A model generated the notes under the pieces. It saw nothing but the letters and a program-made list of their open reading frames with translations. It did no database searches and had not been told where the DNA came from. Shown here piece by piece: positions 7,710-17,585 of a DNA stretch of 64,000 nucleotides. Source of the DNA: CAVQSS01 sp963746605. GTDB taxonomy: Bacteria > Desulfobacterota > RBG-13-43-22. The DNA is taken from assembly GCA_963746605.1 (NCBI GenBank), contig CAVVCH010000042.1, positions 1 to 64,000 of the forward strand, written 5' to 3'. A program made the position numbers and the translations under genes. Position 1 is the stretch's first letter, and every line of letters starts with the position of its first letter.

Positions 7710-10700
7710 CTAAGCTGCTTCTTCCATCAGGGCATCCACCTTGGCAATGACCTGCTTGTCGGTGAAATGCTGCAGGGTGATGGCCTTGCCCGGGCATTCG
7801 GAAACGCAGACCCCGCACCCCTGGCACTTGGAAACGTCGATCTCGGCGCGCCCCGCTCTCGCCGATCACCGGCACGTTGAAGGGGCAGGCCCGGACGCAG
7901 GTCAGGCACACCGCGCAGAGGTCAGGGTTGACCACGGCCACCACGCCGCCCACCTGGACCGAGTCTTTGGAGAGCAGGGTCAGGGCCCGCCCGGCAGCCG
8001 CCTGGGCCTGGGCGATGCTTTCATCGATGGGTTTGGGGTAATGGGCCAAGCCGCAGAGGTAAATGCCATCTGTGGCGAAGTCCACCGGCCGCAGTTTCAT
8101 GTGGGCCTCCAGCAGGAACCCTTCGCTGTTCAAGGAAATCTTGTAGGCATCGACCAGGTCTTTGGCCGGGTTGGGGATGATGGCCGAGGCCAGGGTCAGC
8201 AGATCGGCCGACAGGGTGATGGGCTGCCCCAGCACATGGTCGATCACCGTCACCGTCAGCTTATCCCCGGTCACCTGAACTTCCGGTTTATTCTCCAGAT
8301 CAAAGCGGATAAAGAAAATACCCTTATCCCGGGCCTCCCGGTAAAGGTCCTCCCGGACCCCGAAGGTCCGGATGTCCCGGTAGATGATGAAGATATCCAT
8401 TTCCGGATTGAGTTTCTTTAAAGCCAGCGCGCTCTCCACGCTGTGGGTACAGCAGACCTTGCTGCAATAGGGGCGCTCCGGCTCCCGGGAGCCGACGCAC
8501 TGGATGAATACCGCCGTCTGGGCCCCGGTGACCCGGGGGTCATTCGCGGTAATGGCCACGTCCAGTTCCAGAGCGGTCATGATCCGGGGGTCCTGGCCGT
8601 AGCCGTACACATCCGGTTGCCATTCGTGGGCCCCGGTGGCCAGGATGGCCACCCCGTGTTCGTATTGTTGGGTCTGGCCGCCCTGATTGAGGACGGTGGT
8701 GTAGTTCCCCACAAACCCCGACCCATGCTCCACCACGGTATTGAAATGGACCTCGATCTTGGGGTGACTGGTGACCCGGGCGATCAAATCCCGCACATGG
8801 GCCTGGATGTCTTCCCCTTTCCAGGTATGGCGGAGTTTCAGGGCGTTTCCACCCAGGGTATCTGTTTTTTCAATTAATTTAACCTCGTATCCCTGCTGGG
8901 CCAGGTTGAGCGCCGCCGTCATGCCGGCCACGCCGCCGCCTACCACCAGGCCCGTTTTCTTTAACCCGAAGGAGACCTTATGCAAAGGCTCCAACAGGGA
9001 AACCCGGGCCACCGCCATCCGGACCAGGTCCTTGGCCTTGCTGGTGGCTTTTTCGGGGCTGCCCTGGTGGACCCAGGTATCCTGGTCCCGAATATTGGCC
9101 ATGTCAAACAGGTAGGTATTCAACCCCGCCTCGCGAATGGTCTGCTGAAAAAGCGGTTCGTGCGTCCGGGGCGAACAGGAGGCCACCACGACCCGGTTGA
9201 TCCCCTTTTCCTGGATGACCTGCTTCATCTTCTCCTGGGTATCCTGGGAACAGGTAAAGAGATTGTCCTCCACGTGGACCACCTGGGGCAGGGTCTTGGC
9301 GTATTCCCGGACGGCCGGTACATCGGCCACCCCGCCGATATTGATCCCGCAGTTGCAGACAAAGACCCCGACCTTGATATCCTCGCCGGCAAAGTCCTTT
9401 TCCGGGGGAAGTTCCTGATAACGGATCAACTGGTTGCGGCTCTCGGCGATCCCTTCCGAAGCGGCACAGGCGGCGGCCGAGGCCTCCATCACCGCCTGGG
9501 GGATGTCCTTGGGACCGTTAAAGGCCCCGCAGGTAAAGACCCCCGGCCTTTCCGTGGCCACCGGGGAAAAACTGCTCACCTGGGCGAACTGGTTTTTATC
9601 GATGGGTACCCCCAGTTTCTGCGCCAGGTCAACGGCCTCCGGGGCGGTTTCCAGCCCCACGGAGAGGACCACCATATCGAATTCTTCCTGCAGGACCTCC
9701 CCTTTTTCCGTGACATACTGGAGGAGGAGGTTGTCGCTTCCCGGAATCGGATCGATGGTATGAATCCGGGAACGGATGAATCGGACCCCCCGCTCGTTCT
9801 CGGCCCGGTTATAATACTTCTCAAAATCCTTGCCGTAGGTCCGCATATCCATGAAGAAAATGGCCGTGTCCAGAGGATGAGGGCTGTGTTCCTTGGCGAT
9901 CACCGCCTCCTTGATGGCGTACATGCAGCAGACGGCCGAACAATACCCGTGGTCGCAATGGTTGATATCCCTGGACCCCACGCATTGCAGCCAGGCGATC
10001 TTTTCCGGTTCCTTGTGGTCGGAAGGCCGGATCAGATGCCCTTCGTAGGGGCCCGAGGCGGACAGGATCCGCTCGAACTCCATGCTGGTCACCACGTTGG
10101 GATGATGGGAATAACTGTAGGCTTCATAGGCCGTGGGATCGAAAGGCTTGAAGCCCGGGGCCATGACGATCGAGCCCACCTCGATGACCCGCTCCACGGG
10201 CTGCATCTCATGGACCACCGCCTCGGCCAGACAGACCTTGACGCACTGGTAACACTCCGAACAGATCCCGCACTTCAGGCACCGCTCGGCCTCGGTCAGG
10301 GTGGTGGCTTCCTGGAACCCCTGGGCCACCTCCTGGAAGTTTCCTTCCCGGGCGGCCGGGGGGATCTTGGTGATGGACATGCGAGCCTTCTTCTCGATCC
10401 CCTCGGTGGAGGGTTTTTCATAGGACCAATCTTCTTCCCGACCGGCCTTCAGGTCCACCCCCTGGAGGTAGCGACGGATGCTTTCGGCGGCCTTCTTGCC
10501 GCTTTCCACGGCTTCGACCACCGATTTGGGGCCATAAAAGACATCCCCGCCGCAAAACACGCCGGGAATAGGAGTTTCCAGGGACACCGGATCGCCCTGA
10601 AGCCCCCCGCGGGGGGTTACGGAGACACCCTGGCCGGCGGCAAAGGAGAGATCGGCCGCCTGCCCGATGGCCACGATGACCGTATCTCCATTGATGGTGG

Positions 10701-12142
10701 TCAAATCCTTTTCATCGTACGTCGGCCGGAAGGCCCCCTGAGCATCGAAGACGGCCGTGCACCGTTTGAATTCGATCCCGCTGACCTTTCCGCCTTCCTG
10801 GAGAAACCGTTTCGGGCCGAGACTGTTAACGATTTCGATCCCTTCCTCAAGGGCCTCTTCGATTTCATAATCCCAGGCCGGCATTTCTTCCCGTTTTTCC
10901 AGGCAGATCAGGGTGACTTGCTCCGCGCCTAAGCGTTTGGCGCTTAAGGCCACATCGACGGCCACGTTCCCCCCGCCGATGACCAGCACTTTTTTACCCA
11001 GGGCAACCGGGTTCTTCAGGGCCGAGTCCTTGAGAAACTCCACCCCTTTGAGCACTCCGGGCAGGTCCTCCCCTTCCACGTTCAGGCCCCGGCTCAGGTG
11101 CAGGCCGGTGGCCAAAAAGAAGGCCTTAAAGCCTTCGGCTTTCAGGGAATCCAGGGTAATATCCTGACCAAAGGTCACCCCGGTCTTAATTTCGACCCCG
11201 AGGGCCTCGATGGTCTGAATTTCGGAACGGAGGATGTCCCGGGGCAGACGGTACTCGGGGATACCCACGGCCATCATGCCCCCGGCCACCGGGAGTTTCT
11301 CGTAGACGGTCACCGGATAGCCGTCCTGGGCCAGGAAATAGGCGGCCCCGAGACCGGCCGGACCGGACCCGATGACGGCTATTTTTTCGGTCTTTCGTTC
11401 CTTGACTTCCGGAACGTAGCGTTCCGCCTGAGCCAGATCCTCATCGGCCAGAAAGCGATGCAGGTACTGGATGGCGATGGACTGGTCCACATCCCCCCGG
11501 GTGCAGATCCCCTCGCAGGGATGGTGGCAGACCCGGCCGCAGATCGCCGGGAAAAGGATGGGCCTCTTTGAAAAGGGCCAGGGCCTCCCGGTATTTATTC
11601 TGGTTGATCAAGGCGACAAACCCCTGAACGCTGACGTGGGCCGGACAGGTGGCCTTGCAGGGGGCCGTCCCCCGCTTTTCTATGGCGAAGGCGCTGGGCA
11701 TAGCCTGGGGATAAAATTTATAGGCGGCCTTGCGGTTTCGCAGCCCCATATCAAACAGGTTGGAGACCTCGATGGGACAGGCCTTGGCGCATTCCCCGCA
11801 GGCCGTGCATTTGCTTTTGTCCACATAGCGCGGATGTTCGAGAATCTTGACCTGAAAATTTCCGGAATCGCCGCTGACCTCCTGGACCTCGGTCAGCGTT
11901 AACAGTTCGATATTCAGGTGCCGGCCCGCTTCCACCAGTTTGGGCGAGATAATGCACATGGAGCAGTCGTTGGTGGGAAAGGTCTTGTCCAGTTGGGCCA
12001 TAACCCCGCCGATAGCCGATTTCTTTTCCACGAGATAGACGTAAAAACCGGAATTCGCCAGATCCAGAGCTGTTTGGATCCCGGCGATCCCGGCTCCCGC
12101 CACCATTACCGCCCCTACTTTTTTATTTTCGCTGGCTGCCAT
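7710..12142 (-). CDS. hdrA: Large HdrA-type flavin/iron-sulfur subunit with internal NfnB/GltD-like domain (two frame breaks)
   Basis: About 1476 residues when two single-base breaks are repaired, one at an AAAA run (11552-11555) and one at a CCCC run (7851-7854); the total length fits exactly two extra bases. Order: an HdrA N-terminal segment with FAD motif and the HdrA-specific NDCSMCIISPKL, a 4Fe-4S motif (CTACGECAKACP), then a GltD/NfnB-like NAD(P)H-flavin domain (AVIGSGPAGLGAAYFLAQDG), a second HdrA module (WLQCVGSRDINHC, CNCGINIGG), a third FAD motif (GGGVAGMTAALNLAQ), IQCVGSREPERPYC, and C-terminal 2[4Fe-4S]. HdrA flavins perform electron bifurcation in Hdr complexes. The built-in NfnB domain suggests direct NAD(P)H input, so no separate HdrBC is needed. 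It is first in the hdrA-mvhD-metV-metF run. Confidence 0.88.
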
Positions 12143-12198
12143 AAATCAATCCTTCTGTATCGTAAGTATTTTAGTCTGTACCCTTGTGCTTGATTGGC

Positions 12199-12231
12199 AA
12201 AAAAACGCCCAGGGAGTCCTCTTCCCTGGGC
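12199..12231 (-). terminator. Intrinsic terminator between fhs and hdrA
   Basis: On the minus strand a 9-bp stem (GCCCAGGGA / TCCCTGGGC) is followed by GTTTTTTTG. It lies 12 bp after the fhs stop codon and 57 bp before hdrA, so hdrA may need its own promoter or partial read-through. Confidence 0.85.
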
Positions 12232-12243
12232 ATTTCGGGTTCC

Positions 12244-14007
12244 CTAAAAAAGGCCTTTCGTCTTTCCGGTCTTGACGTCCACGTCAATCCGGCGGAAGGC
12301 GGGATTGGAGGCCGTCCCCGGCATCAGGGTGATGGTCCCGGCAATGGGGCAAAGGAACTTGGATCCGGAGTAAATCAGCACGTCCCGGACAGGCAGGGTC
12401 CAGCCCTTGGGCACCCCCTTCTTGGTCGGATCGTGGGTGAGGCTCAGGTGGGTCTTGACCATCATCGTGGCGTAGTCGTCGTATTTGGGATTGCTTTCCA
12501 GCATCTTGGCCTTGGCCTCGGCTTCGGCCGTCCAGGATACCCCGTCGGCCCCATACACCTCCTTGGCGATCTTGGCCACCCGGTCGCGCAGCTTCATTTC
12601 GATCGGGTAGAGGAACTTGAATTTGGTCTTTTCCTTGCAGGCGTCAATGACCGCATCGGCCAGCTCCAGGGCCCCGTCGCCGCCGTCGGCCCAGTGGGTG
12701 GACAGGGCGCAACGGGCGCCGGCTTTTTCGGCGTACTTGCGCACCATGGCGATTTCATCCTTGGTATCGGTGTGGAAGGCGTTGATGCAGACCACCGGGT
12801 TCATGCCGGATTTGCGGATGACCTCGATTAAGTGGACCATATTGGCCACCCCCTTCTCCACCAGTCCCACGTTTTCCTTGGTGTATTCTTCGGGCAGGGC
12901 CAGGCCGGCCACGACCTTGGGACCGCCGCCGTGCATCTTCAGCGCCCGGATGGTGGTGGTCAGGACCGACACGTGGGGTTTCAGGCCGCTGTAGCGGCAT
13001 TTGACATTCCAGAATTTCTCGAAACCGATATCGGCGGCAAAACCGCTTTCGGTGATATGATAATCGAAGAGCTTGAGCCCCACGCGGTCGGCGATAATGG
13101 AGGACTGACCGACAGCGATGTTGGCGAAAGGCCCGGCATGGACCATGCAAGGCTGGTATTCGGCCGTGGACAGCAAGGTGGGGTTGATCGAATCGACCAT
13201 GAAGGCCATCATGGCCCCGCCTACTTCGAGGTCGCCCGTGGTCACCGGGTTGCCCTTTTTGTCGAAGGCCACGGTGATCTCATCGAGGCGTTTGCGCATG
13301 TCGGCCAGATCGTTGACGATGGACAGGATGGCCATGACTTCGGAAGAGACGGCGATGCCGAATTTGGACTGCATCATATAGCCGTCCAGCCGACCGCCGA
13401 TGCCGATGATGATATTTCGCATGGCCTGGGCGCAGAAGTCGATGATCCAGCCCATCTCCACCCGGGTGGGGTCGATATCCAGCCGGCGCATCTTGGTCAG
13501 GCGTTTCAACTGTTCGTCGTTGTAGTTGCGCTCGTGCTGCATGCGGGCGGTCATGGCCACCATGGCCAGGTTATGGGCGTTCATGATGTTGTTGATGTCG
13601 CCGGTCAGGCCCATGGAAAATTCGGTCATGGGGATCACCAGGGCGTTTCCGCCGCCGGCCGCCGTGCCTTTGATGTTCATGGTCGGGCCGCCCGAGGGCT
13701 GCCGCAGGGCGCCGCCCACGTTCATCCCTCGCTTGCCCAATCCTTCCATCAGGCCCACCGAGGTGGTGCTTTTTCCTTCTCCCAGGGGGGTGGGAGTGAT
13801 GGCGGTCACTTCAATATATTTCCCATCCGGTTTGTCCTTCAGCCTTTCCATAATCTTCAGGAAATTCATCCGGGCCAGCCGCCCGTAGGGAATCAGTTCA
13901 TCCCGATCCAGGGCCAGCTTTTCCCGCCATTCTTCCGGGCGGGGCATCTTTTTCTCTGCAGCTTCGGAGATCTGCCAATCCTTCATCTTCACCGCGTTGT
14001 AGGCCAT
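12244..14007 (-). CDS. fhs: Formate--tetrahydrofolate ligase
   Basis: 587 residues, slightly longer than the usual 555-560. The P-loop TPTPLGEGKSTTSVG near residue 71 and the LRQPSGGPTMNIKG, FDYHITESGFAADIG and THWADGGDGALELA segments are hallmarks of the family. It converts formate, THF and ATP to 10-formyl-THF, the first committed step of the methyl branch. It stands at the head of the minus-strand cluster, divergent from nfnA, and is separated from hdrA by a strong terminator. No fold/fch gene is seen in the window. Confidence 0.96.
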   Translation of the reverse strand: MAYNAVKMKDWQISEAAEKKMPRPEEWREKLALDRDELIPYGRLARMNFLKIMERLKDKPDGKYIEVTAITPTPLGEGKSTTSVGLMEGLGKRGMNVGGALRQPSGGPTMNIKGTAAGGGNALVIPMTEFSMGLTGDINNIMNAHNLAMVAMTARMQHERNYNDEQLKRLTKMRRLDIDPTRVEMGWIIDFCAQAMRNIIIGIGGRLDGYMMQSKFGIAVSSEVMAILSIVNDLADMRKRLDEITVAFDKKGNPVTTGDLEVGGAMMAFMVDSINPTLLSTAEYQPCMVHAGPFANIAVGQSSIIADRVGLKLFDYHITESGFAADIGFEKFWNVKCRYSGLKPHVSVLTTTIRALKMHGGGPKVVAGLALPEEYTKENVGLVEKGVANMVHLIEVIRKSGMNPVVCINAFHTDTKDEIAMVRKYAEKAGARCALSTHWADGGDGALELADAVIDACKEKTKFKFLYPIEMKLRDRVAKIAKEVYGADGVSWTAEAEAKAKMLESNPKYDDYATMMVKTHLSLTHDPTKKGVPKGWTLPVRDVLIYSGSKFLCPIAGTITLMPGTASNPAFRRIDVDVKTGKTKGLF

Positions 14008-14232
14008 CTTTGGAGTTCCTCCTTTTGATTTGGGTCTATTTTTGATAAACTATTTCTCTAAAATAAGGTGAGTTGATAAACTTGGTTCTCTTATCACACC
14101 CGGCAAGGAACCGTCAAGCCAAAAAAAGCCAACCTTTTCACAATATAACCTTTTGAATTTATTTTCATTTTATCGTCGCCCCGACACTCTCCTTTCTGAA
14201 CCCGGTTCAAAGCTCGTCCCGGGAGTTTTGTT

Positions 14233-14261
14233 TTGACAGGACGGGTCTTTTGTGCTAAGCA
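14233..14261 (+). promoter_or_regulatory. Candidate sigma-70 promoter for nfnAB
   Basis: TTGACA at 14233-14238, a 17-bp spacer, and a weak TAAGCA at 14256-14261, 40 bp upstream of nfnA. The remainder of the divergent 14008-14301 region shows no other clear signal. Confidence 0.35.
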
Positions 14262-14301
14262 CCTTAATTTGTCATAATAATCACAAAAAAGGAGTGAAAC
14301 C

Positions 14302-15144
14302 GTGTTCAAAATCCTGCAAAAAGAAGAGATGGCCCAGGGGACGGTGGTCAGCAATATCGTGGACGCCCCCCTGATCGCCAGGAAGGCCAAACCCGGCCAG
14401 TTTGTCATCATCCGGGCCAACGAAACCGGGGAGCGGATTCCCTTGACCATGGCCGATACCGACCCTGAAACAGGAACCATTAACATCATTTATCAGGTGG
14501 TGGGGAAATCCACTGCCTTGTTCAAAACCTTGAAGGTGGGGGATTCTTTTCAGGATATCTGCGGCCCCCTCGGCCAGCCGACCCATGTGGAAAAAGTGGG
14601 AACGGTCATCTGCGTGGGCGGCGGCACCGGGGTGGCGGTGCTCCATCCTATTACCAAGGGTTTGAAAGCCGCCGGCAACCACGTCATCGGGATTATCGGG
14701 TCCCGAAACAAGGACCTGCTGATCCTGGAAGAAAAAATGACCAGGGCCTCCCACGAACTGCGGGTCTGCACCGACGACGGCTCCTACGGCCATCACGGAT
14801 TTGTCACCGACGTCCTCAAGGAATACCTGGATAAGAAAGAAAATCCCATCGCCCTGATCGTGGCCATCGGGCCGGTCCCCATGATGAAATTCACCTGCAA
14901 GCTGACCGCCGGGTACGGCATCAAGACCATGGTCAGTCTCAACCCCATTATGGTGGACGGGACCGGCATGTGCGGCGCCTGCCGAGTGACGGTCAACGGC
15001 GTCACCCGCTTCGGCTGCGTGGACGGACCTGAATTCGACGGCCACGCGGTAAATTTCGATGAACTGATCCAACGCCAGCGGGCCTACCTGGAACAGGAAA
15101 AAAGTTCTATGGATTACTTTCAAAGCTGCCAGTGCAAGGCCTAA
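14302..15144 (+). CDS. nfnA: NADH-dependent ferredoxin:NADP+ oxidoreductase small subunit (NfnA / SudB-like)
   Basis: 280 residues of the dihydroorotate-dehydrogenase electron-transfer family. The FAD-binding barrel (PGQFVIIRANETGERIPLT near residue 31) is followed by a NAD-binding domain (VGGGTGVAVLHPI) and a C-terminal 2Fe-2S site with Cys in MCGACRVTV and RFGCVDGPEFDGH, all as in NfnA. With NfnB it couples NADH and reduced ferredoxin to NADP+ reduction by flavin-based bifurcation; close relatives are called sulfide dehydrogenase. The ribosome site AAAAGGAGTG precedes the ATG. Only 21 bp separate it from nfnB. Confidence 0.93.
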   Translation: MFKILQKEEMAQGTVVSNIVDAPLIARKAKPGQFVIIRANETGERIPLTMADTDPETGTINIIYQVVGKSTALFKTLKVGDSFQDICGPLGQPTHVEKVGTVICVGGGTGVAVLHPITKGLKAAGNHVIGIIGSRNKDLLILEEKMTRASHELRVCTDDGSYGHHGFVTDVLKEYLDKKENPIALIVAIGPVPMMKFTCKLTAGYGIKTMVSLNPIMVDGTGMCGACRVTVNGVTRFGCVDGPEFDGHAVNFDELIQRQRAYLEQEKSSMDYFQSCQCKA

Positions 15145-15165
15145 TAGACAGGGAGGAAGATATAA

Positions 15166-16581
15166 ATGACTGAAGAACCTAAGAAAAAAGAAAAGGTGCC
15201 TCGCCAGAAGATGCCCGAACAGGAACCCAAGGTCCGGGCCAGGAATTTCGAGGAAGTCCCCCTGGGGTATTCCCCGGAAACGGCCCAGTTGGAGGCCAGC
15301 CGCTGCCTGCAGTGCAAGAAACCCTCCTGCGTGGAAGGCTGCCCGGTCCAGATCGACATCCCGGGTTTTATCAGGGAAATCAATAAGGGGGACTTTTCCG
15401 GGGCCATCATGAAACTTTGGGAGATGACCAGCCTCCCGGCGGTTTGCGGTCGGGTTTGCCCCCAGGAGGCCCAGTGCGAACAGTTGTGCATCCTCGGCAA
15501 GAAGGATGAACCGGTGGCCATCGGCCGCCTGGAACGCTTTGCCTCGGACTATCAGCGGACCAAAGGAGAATTCAAACTGCCCCGCAAGGCCGAACCCACC
15601 GGCAAAAAGGTAGCCGTTATCGGATCCGGTCCCTCCGGGCTCACCGTGGCCGGCGACCTGATCCTGAAGGGTCACGACGTGACCGTCTATGAAGCCTTTC
15701 ATAAAGCCGGCGGGGTGCTGGTCTACGGTATTCCGGAATTCCGGTTGCCGAAGGCCATCGTCGAGGCCGAGGTCAACATTTTGGAGAAACTGGGCGGTAA
15801 AATCGTCTGCAACGCGGTCATCGGCCGGACCCAGACCATAGAAGAACTGATGAAAGAGGAGGGCTTTGACGCCGTCTATGTGGGCGTGGGGGCCGGGTTG
15901 CCGATCTTTATGAACCTTCCCGGTGAAAACCTGATCGGGATTTATTCGGCCAATGAATACCTGACCCGATCGAACCTGATGAAGGCCTACCTTTTTCCCC
16001 AATACGATACCCCGATTATCTTCGGGAAAAACGTAGTCGTGCTGGGCGCCGGAAATGTGGCTATGGATTCGGCCCGGACGGCCTTGCGTTTGGGGGCCAA
16101 CAGCGTCAAGATCGTCTATCGCCGCTCTCGAGCGGAGATGCCCGCCCGGGGCGAGGAAATCCATCACGCCGAGGAGGAAGGGGTAGAATTGTTCCTGCTG
16201 ACCAACCCTACGAAGTTTATCGGAGATGATCAGGGTCGGGTCGTGGCCATGGAATGCATTAAAATGGAATTGGGTGAACCGGACGCCTCCGGACGCCGCA
16301 GACCGGTTCCCATGCCGGGATCGGAGTTCACCATGGACACCGACCTGGTGGTGATCGCTATCGGGGCCGGGGCCAATCCTCTGATCACGGCCACCACCCC
16401 CGGGCTGAAGACCAACAAGCGCGGCTATATCGTAGCCGACGAGAAAACCGGCAAGACCCTCAAACCCGGAGTCTGGGCCGGCGGCGATATCGTCACCGGG
16501 TCGGCCACGGTCATCCTGGCCATGGGGGCCGGGCGACTGGCCGCCAACTCCATCCACGAGTATTTGACCATCGGCTGGTAA
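15166..16581 (+). CDS. nfnB: NADH-dependent ferredoxin:NADP+ oxidoreductase large subunit (NfnB / GltD-like)
   Basis: 471 residues. N-terminal Cys-rich region binds two 4Fe-4S clusters (CLQCKKPSCVEGCP near residue 47; CGRVCPQEAQCEQLC near 95). The FAD motif IGSGPSGLTVAGDL is near 150, NADPH motif LGAGNVAMDSARTAL near 293, and WAGGDIVTGSATVI near 437. This is the GltD/NfnB architecture and it pairs with NfnA just upstream. The bifurcating FAD is carried here in the characterised enzymes. It probably supplies NADPH, or reduced ferredoxin in reverse, to the neighbouring one-carbon pathway. Confidence 0.93.
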   Translation: MTEEPKKKEKVPRQKMPEQEPKVRARNFEEVPLGYSPETAQLEASRCLQCKKPSCVEGCPVQIDIPGFIREINKGDFSGAIMKLWEMTSLPAVCGRVCPQEAQCEQLCILGKKDEPVAIGRLERFASDYQRTKGEFKLPRKAEPTGKKVAVIGSGPSGLTVAGDLILKGHDVTVYEAFHKAGGVLVYGIPEFRLPKAIVEAEVNILEKLGGKIVCNAVIGRTQTIEELMKEEGFDAVYVGVGAGLPIFMNLPGENLIGIYSANEYLTRSNLMKAYLFPQYDTPIIFGKNVVVLGAGNVAMDSARTALRLGANSVKIVYRRSRAEMPARGEEIHHAEEEGVELFLLTNPTKFIGDDQGRVVAMECIKMELGEPDASGRRRPVPMPGSEFTMDTDLVVIAIGAGANPLITATTPGLKTNKRGYIVADEKTGKTLKPGVWAGGDIVTGSATVILAMGAGRLAANSIHEYLTIGW

Positions 16582-16596
16582 GAAAAACCGATACTG

Positions 16597-16676
16597 GATC
16601 CTGGATACTGGATTAAAGAAAAACAAATCCGGTATCCGGGATCCAGCATTTTTGTTTTTTTCCAGTATCCAGGATC
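16597..16676. repeat. Inverted repeat between nfnB and folE2
   Basis: Two perfect 16-bp arms (GATCCTGGATACTGGA at 16597-16612; its reverse complement at 16661-16676) with a further related unit between them. It resembles dispersed intergenic repeats; it covers an upstream in-frame ATG of folE2, which argues against that start. Confidence 0.75.
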
Positions 16677-16705
16677 GTATTTCGTCTTTATCCCGCATCC
16701 AGAAA

Positions 16706-17491
16706 ATGATTGACGTCCAAAGCCAGAAAGACCACCGCAATATCGATATCGACAAAGTGGGGGTCAAGAACATCCGCTATCCCATCACCGTCCGGGACAA
16801 GGAAAACGGCACCCAGCAGACGGTGGCCAGCATCAATATGTACGTGAACCTGCCCCATGATCACAAGGGGACCCACATGAGCCGGTTCATCGAAGTCCTG
16901 AGCGAGTACCGCCGCCAGATTTCCCTGGAAAACTTCAGCCGGATTTTGGATGAACTGAAGAACCGCTTGAATGCCGAATCGGCCCACATGGAGATCACCT
17001 TCCCCTACTTCATCACCAAGAAGGCCCCGATCAGCGGGACCGAGGGATTGATGGAATATGTCTGCACTTTTACCGGTTCGGTCAACCGGAGCAAGGGGCG
17101 GGACCTGGCCATTGAACTGCGGATCCCCATTGCCACAGTCTGCCCCTGTTCCAAAGAGATCAGCGACTACGGGGCCCACAACCAGCGGGGCGAGGTGCGG
17201 GTCAGCCTGCGGTTCAAGAAATTCGTCTGGATCGAGGACATCATTCGCCTGGTGGAGGAATCCACCTCCTGCGAGGTCTTCTCGGTCTTGAAACGAAACG
17301 ATGAGAAATTCGTTACCGAAAAGGGTTATGAAAACCCCATGTTTGTGGAGGACGTGGTGCGGGAGATCGCCCTCAAACTGGAGGCGGACCCGAATATTAC
17401 CTGGTTTGCCATCGACTCGGAGAATTTCGAGTCCATCCACAATCACAGCGCCTACGCCTATATCGAAAGACAAAAGACGCCGGGCGCTTAG
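16706..17491 (+). CDS. folE2: GTP cyclohydrolase FolE2 (type IB)
   Basis: 261 residues from the ATG at 16706. The family's catalytic Cys segment VCPCSKEISDYGAHNQRG is at about residues 147-164 of the protein, with the tunnelling-fold His and Glu residues downstream (HNHSAYAYIER near the end). FolE2 opens GTP to dihydroneopterin triphosphate, the first step in folate (and queuosine) synthesis, using various metals instead of Zn. An in-frame ATG 54 bp upstream (16652) lies inside a repeat, so I prefer 16706, although neither has a clear ribosome site. Placement beside nfn and an AICAR transformylase gene fits one-carbon metabolism. Confidence 0.92.
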   Translation: MIDVQSQKDHRNIDIDKVGVKNIRYPITVRDKENGTQQTVASINMYVNLPHDHKGTHMSRFIEVLSEYRRQISLENFSRILDELKNRLNAESAHMEITFPYFITKKAPISGTEGLMEYVCTFTGSVNRSKGRDLAIELRIPIATVCPCSKEISDYGAHNQRGEVRVSLRFKKFVWIEDIIRLVEESTSCEVFSVLKRNDEKFVTEKGYENPMFVEDVVREIALKLEADPNITWFAIDSENFESIHNHSAYAYIERQKTPGA

Positions 17492-17585
17492 CGCGGAGCG
17501 CAGGGCGTAAGGCGATTGCGATTCAAAGAACTCTTGCCTCTGCGCCTCACTCCTCACGCCTAACGCCTCACTTTAAGGAGCATTT

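Noticed and set aside
8980..10932. A 650-residue plus-strand open frame inside hdrA
   Set aside because: Antisense shadow of hdrA with no recognisable motif; similar long shadows occur opposite aor (55255-56697) and fhs (12832-14028).
14281..16773. An 830-residue minus-strand open frame across nfnAB
   Set aside because: It is antisense to two well-conserved genes, is rich in His, Gly and Pro with no domain, and reflects the high GC third positions of the true genes.
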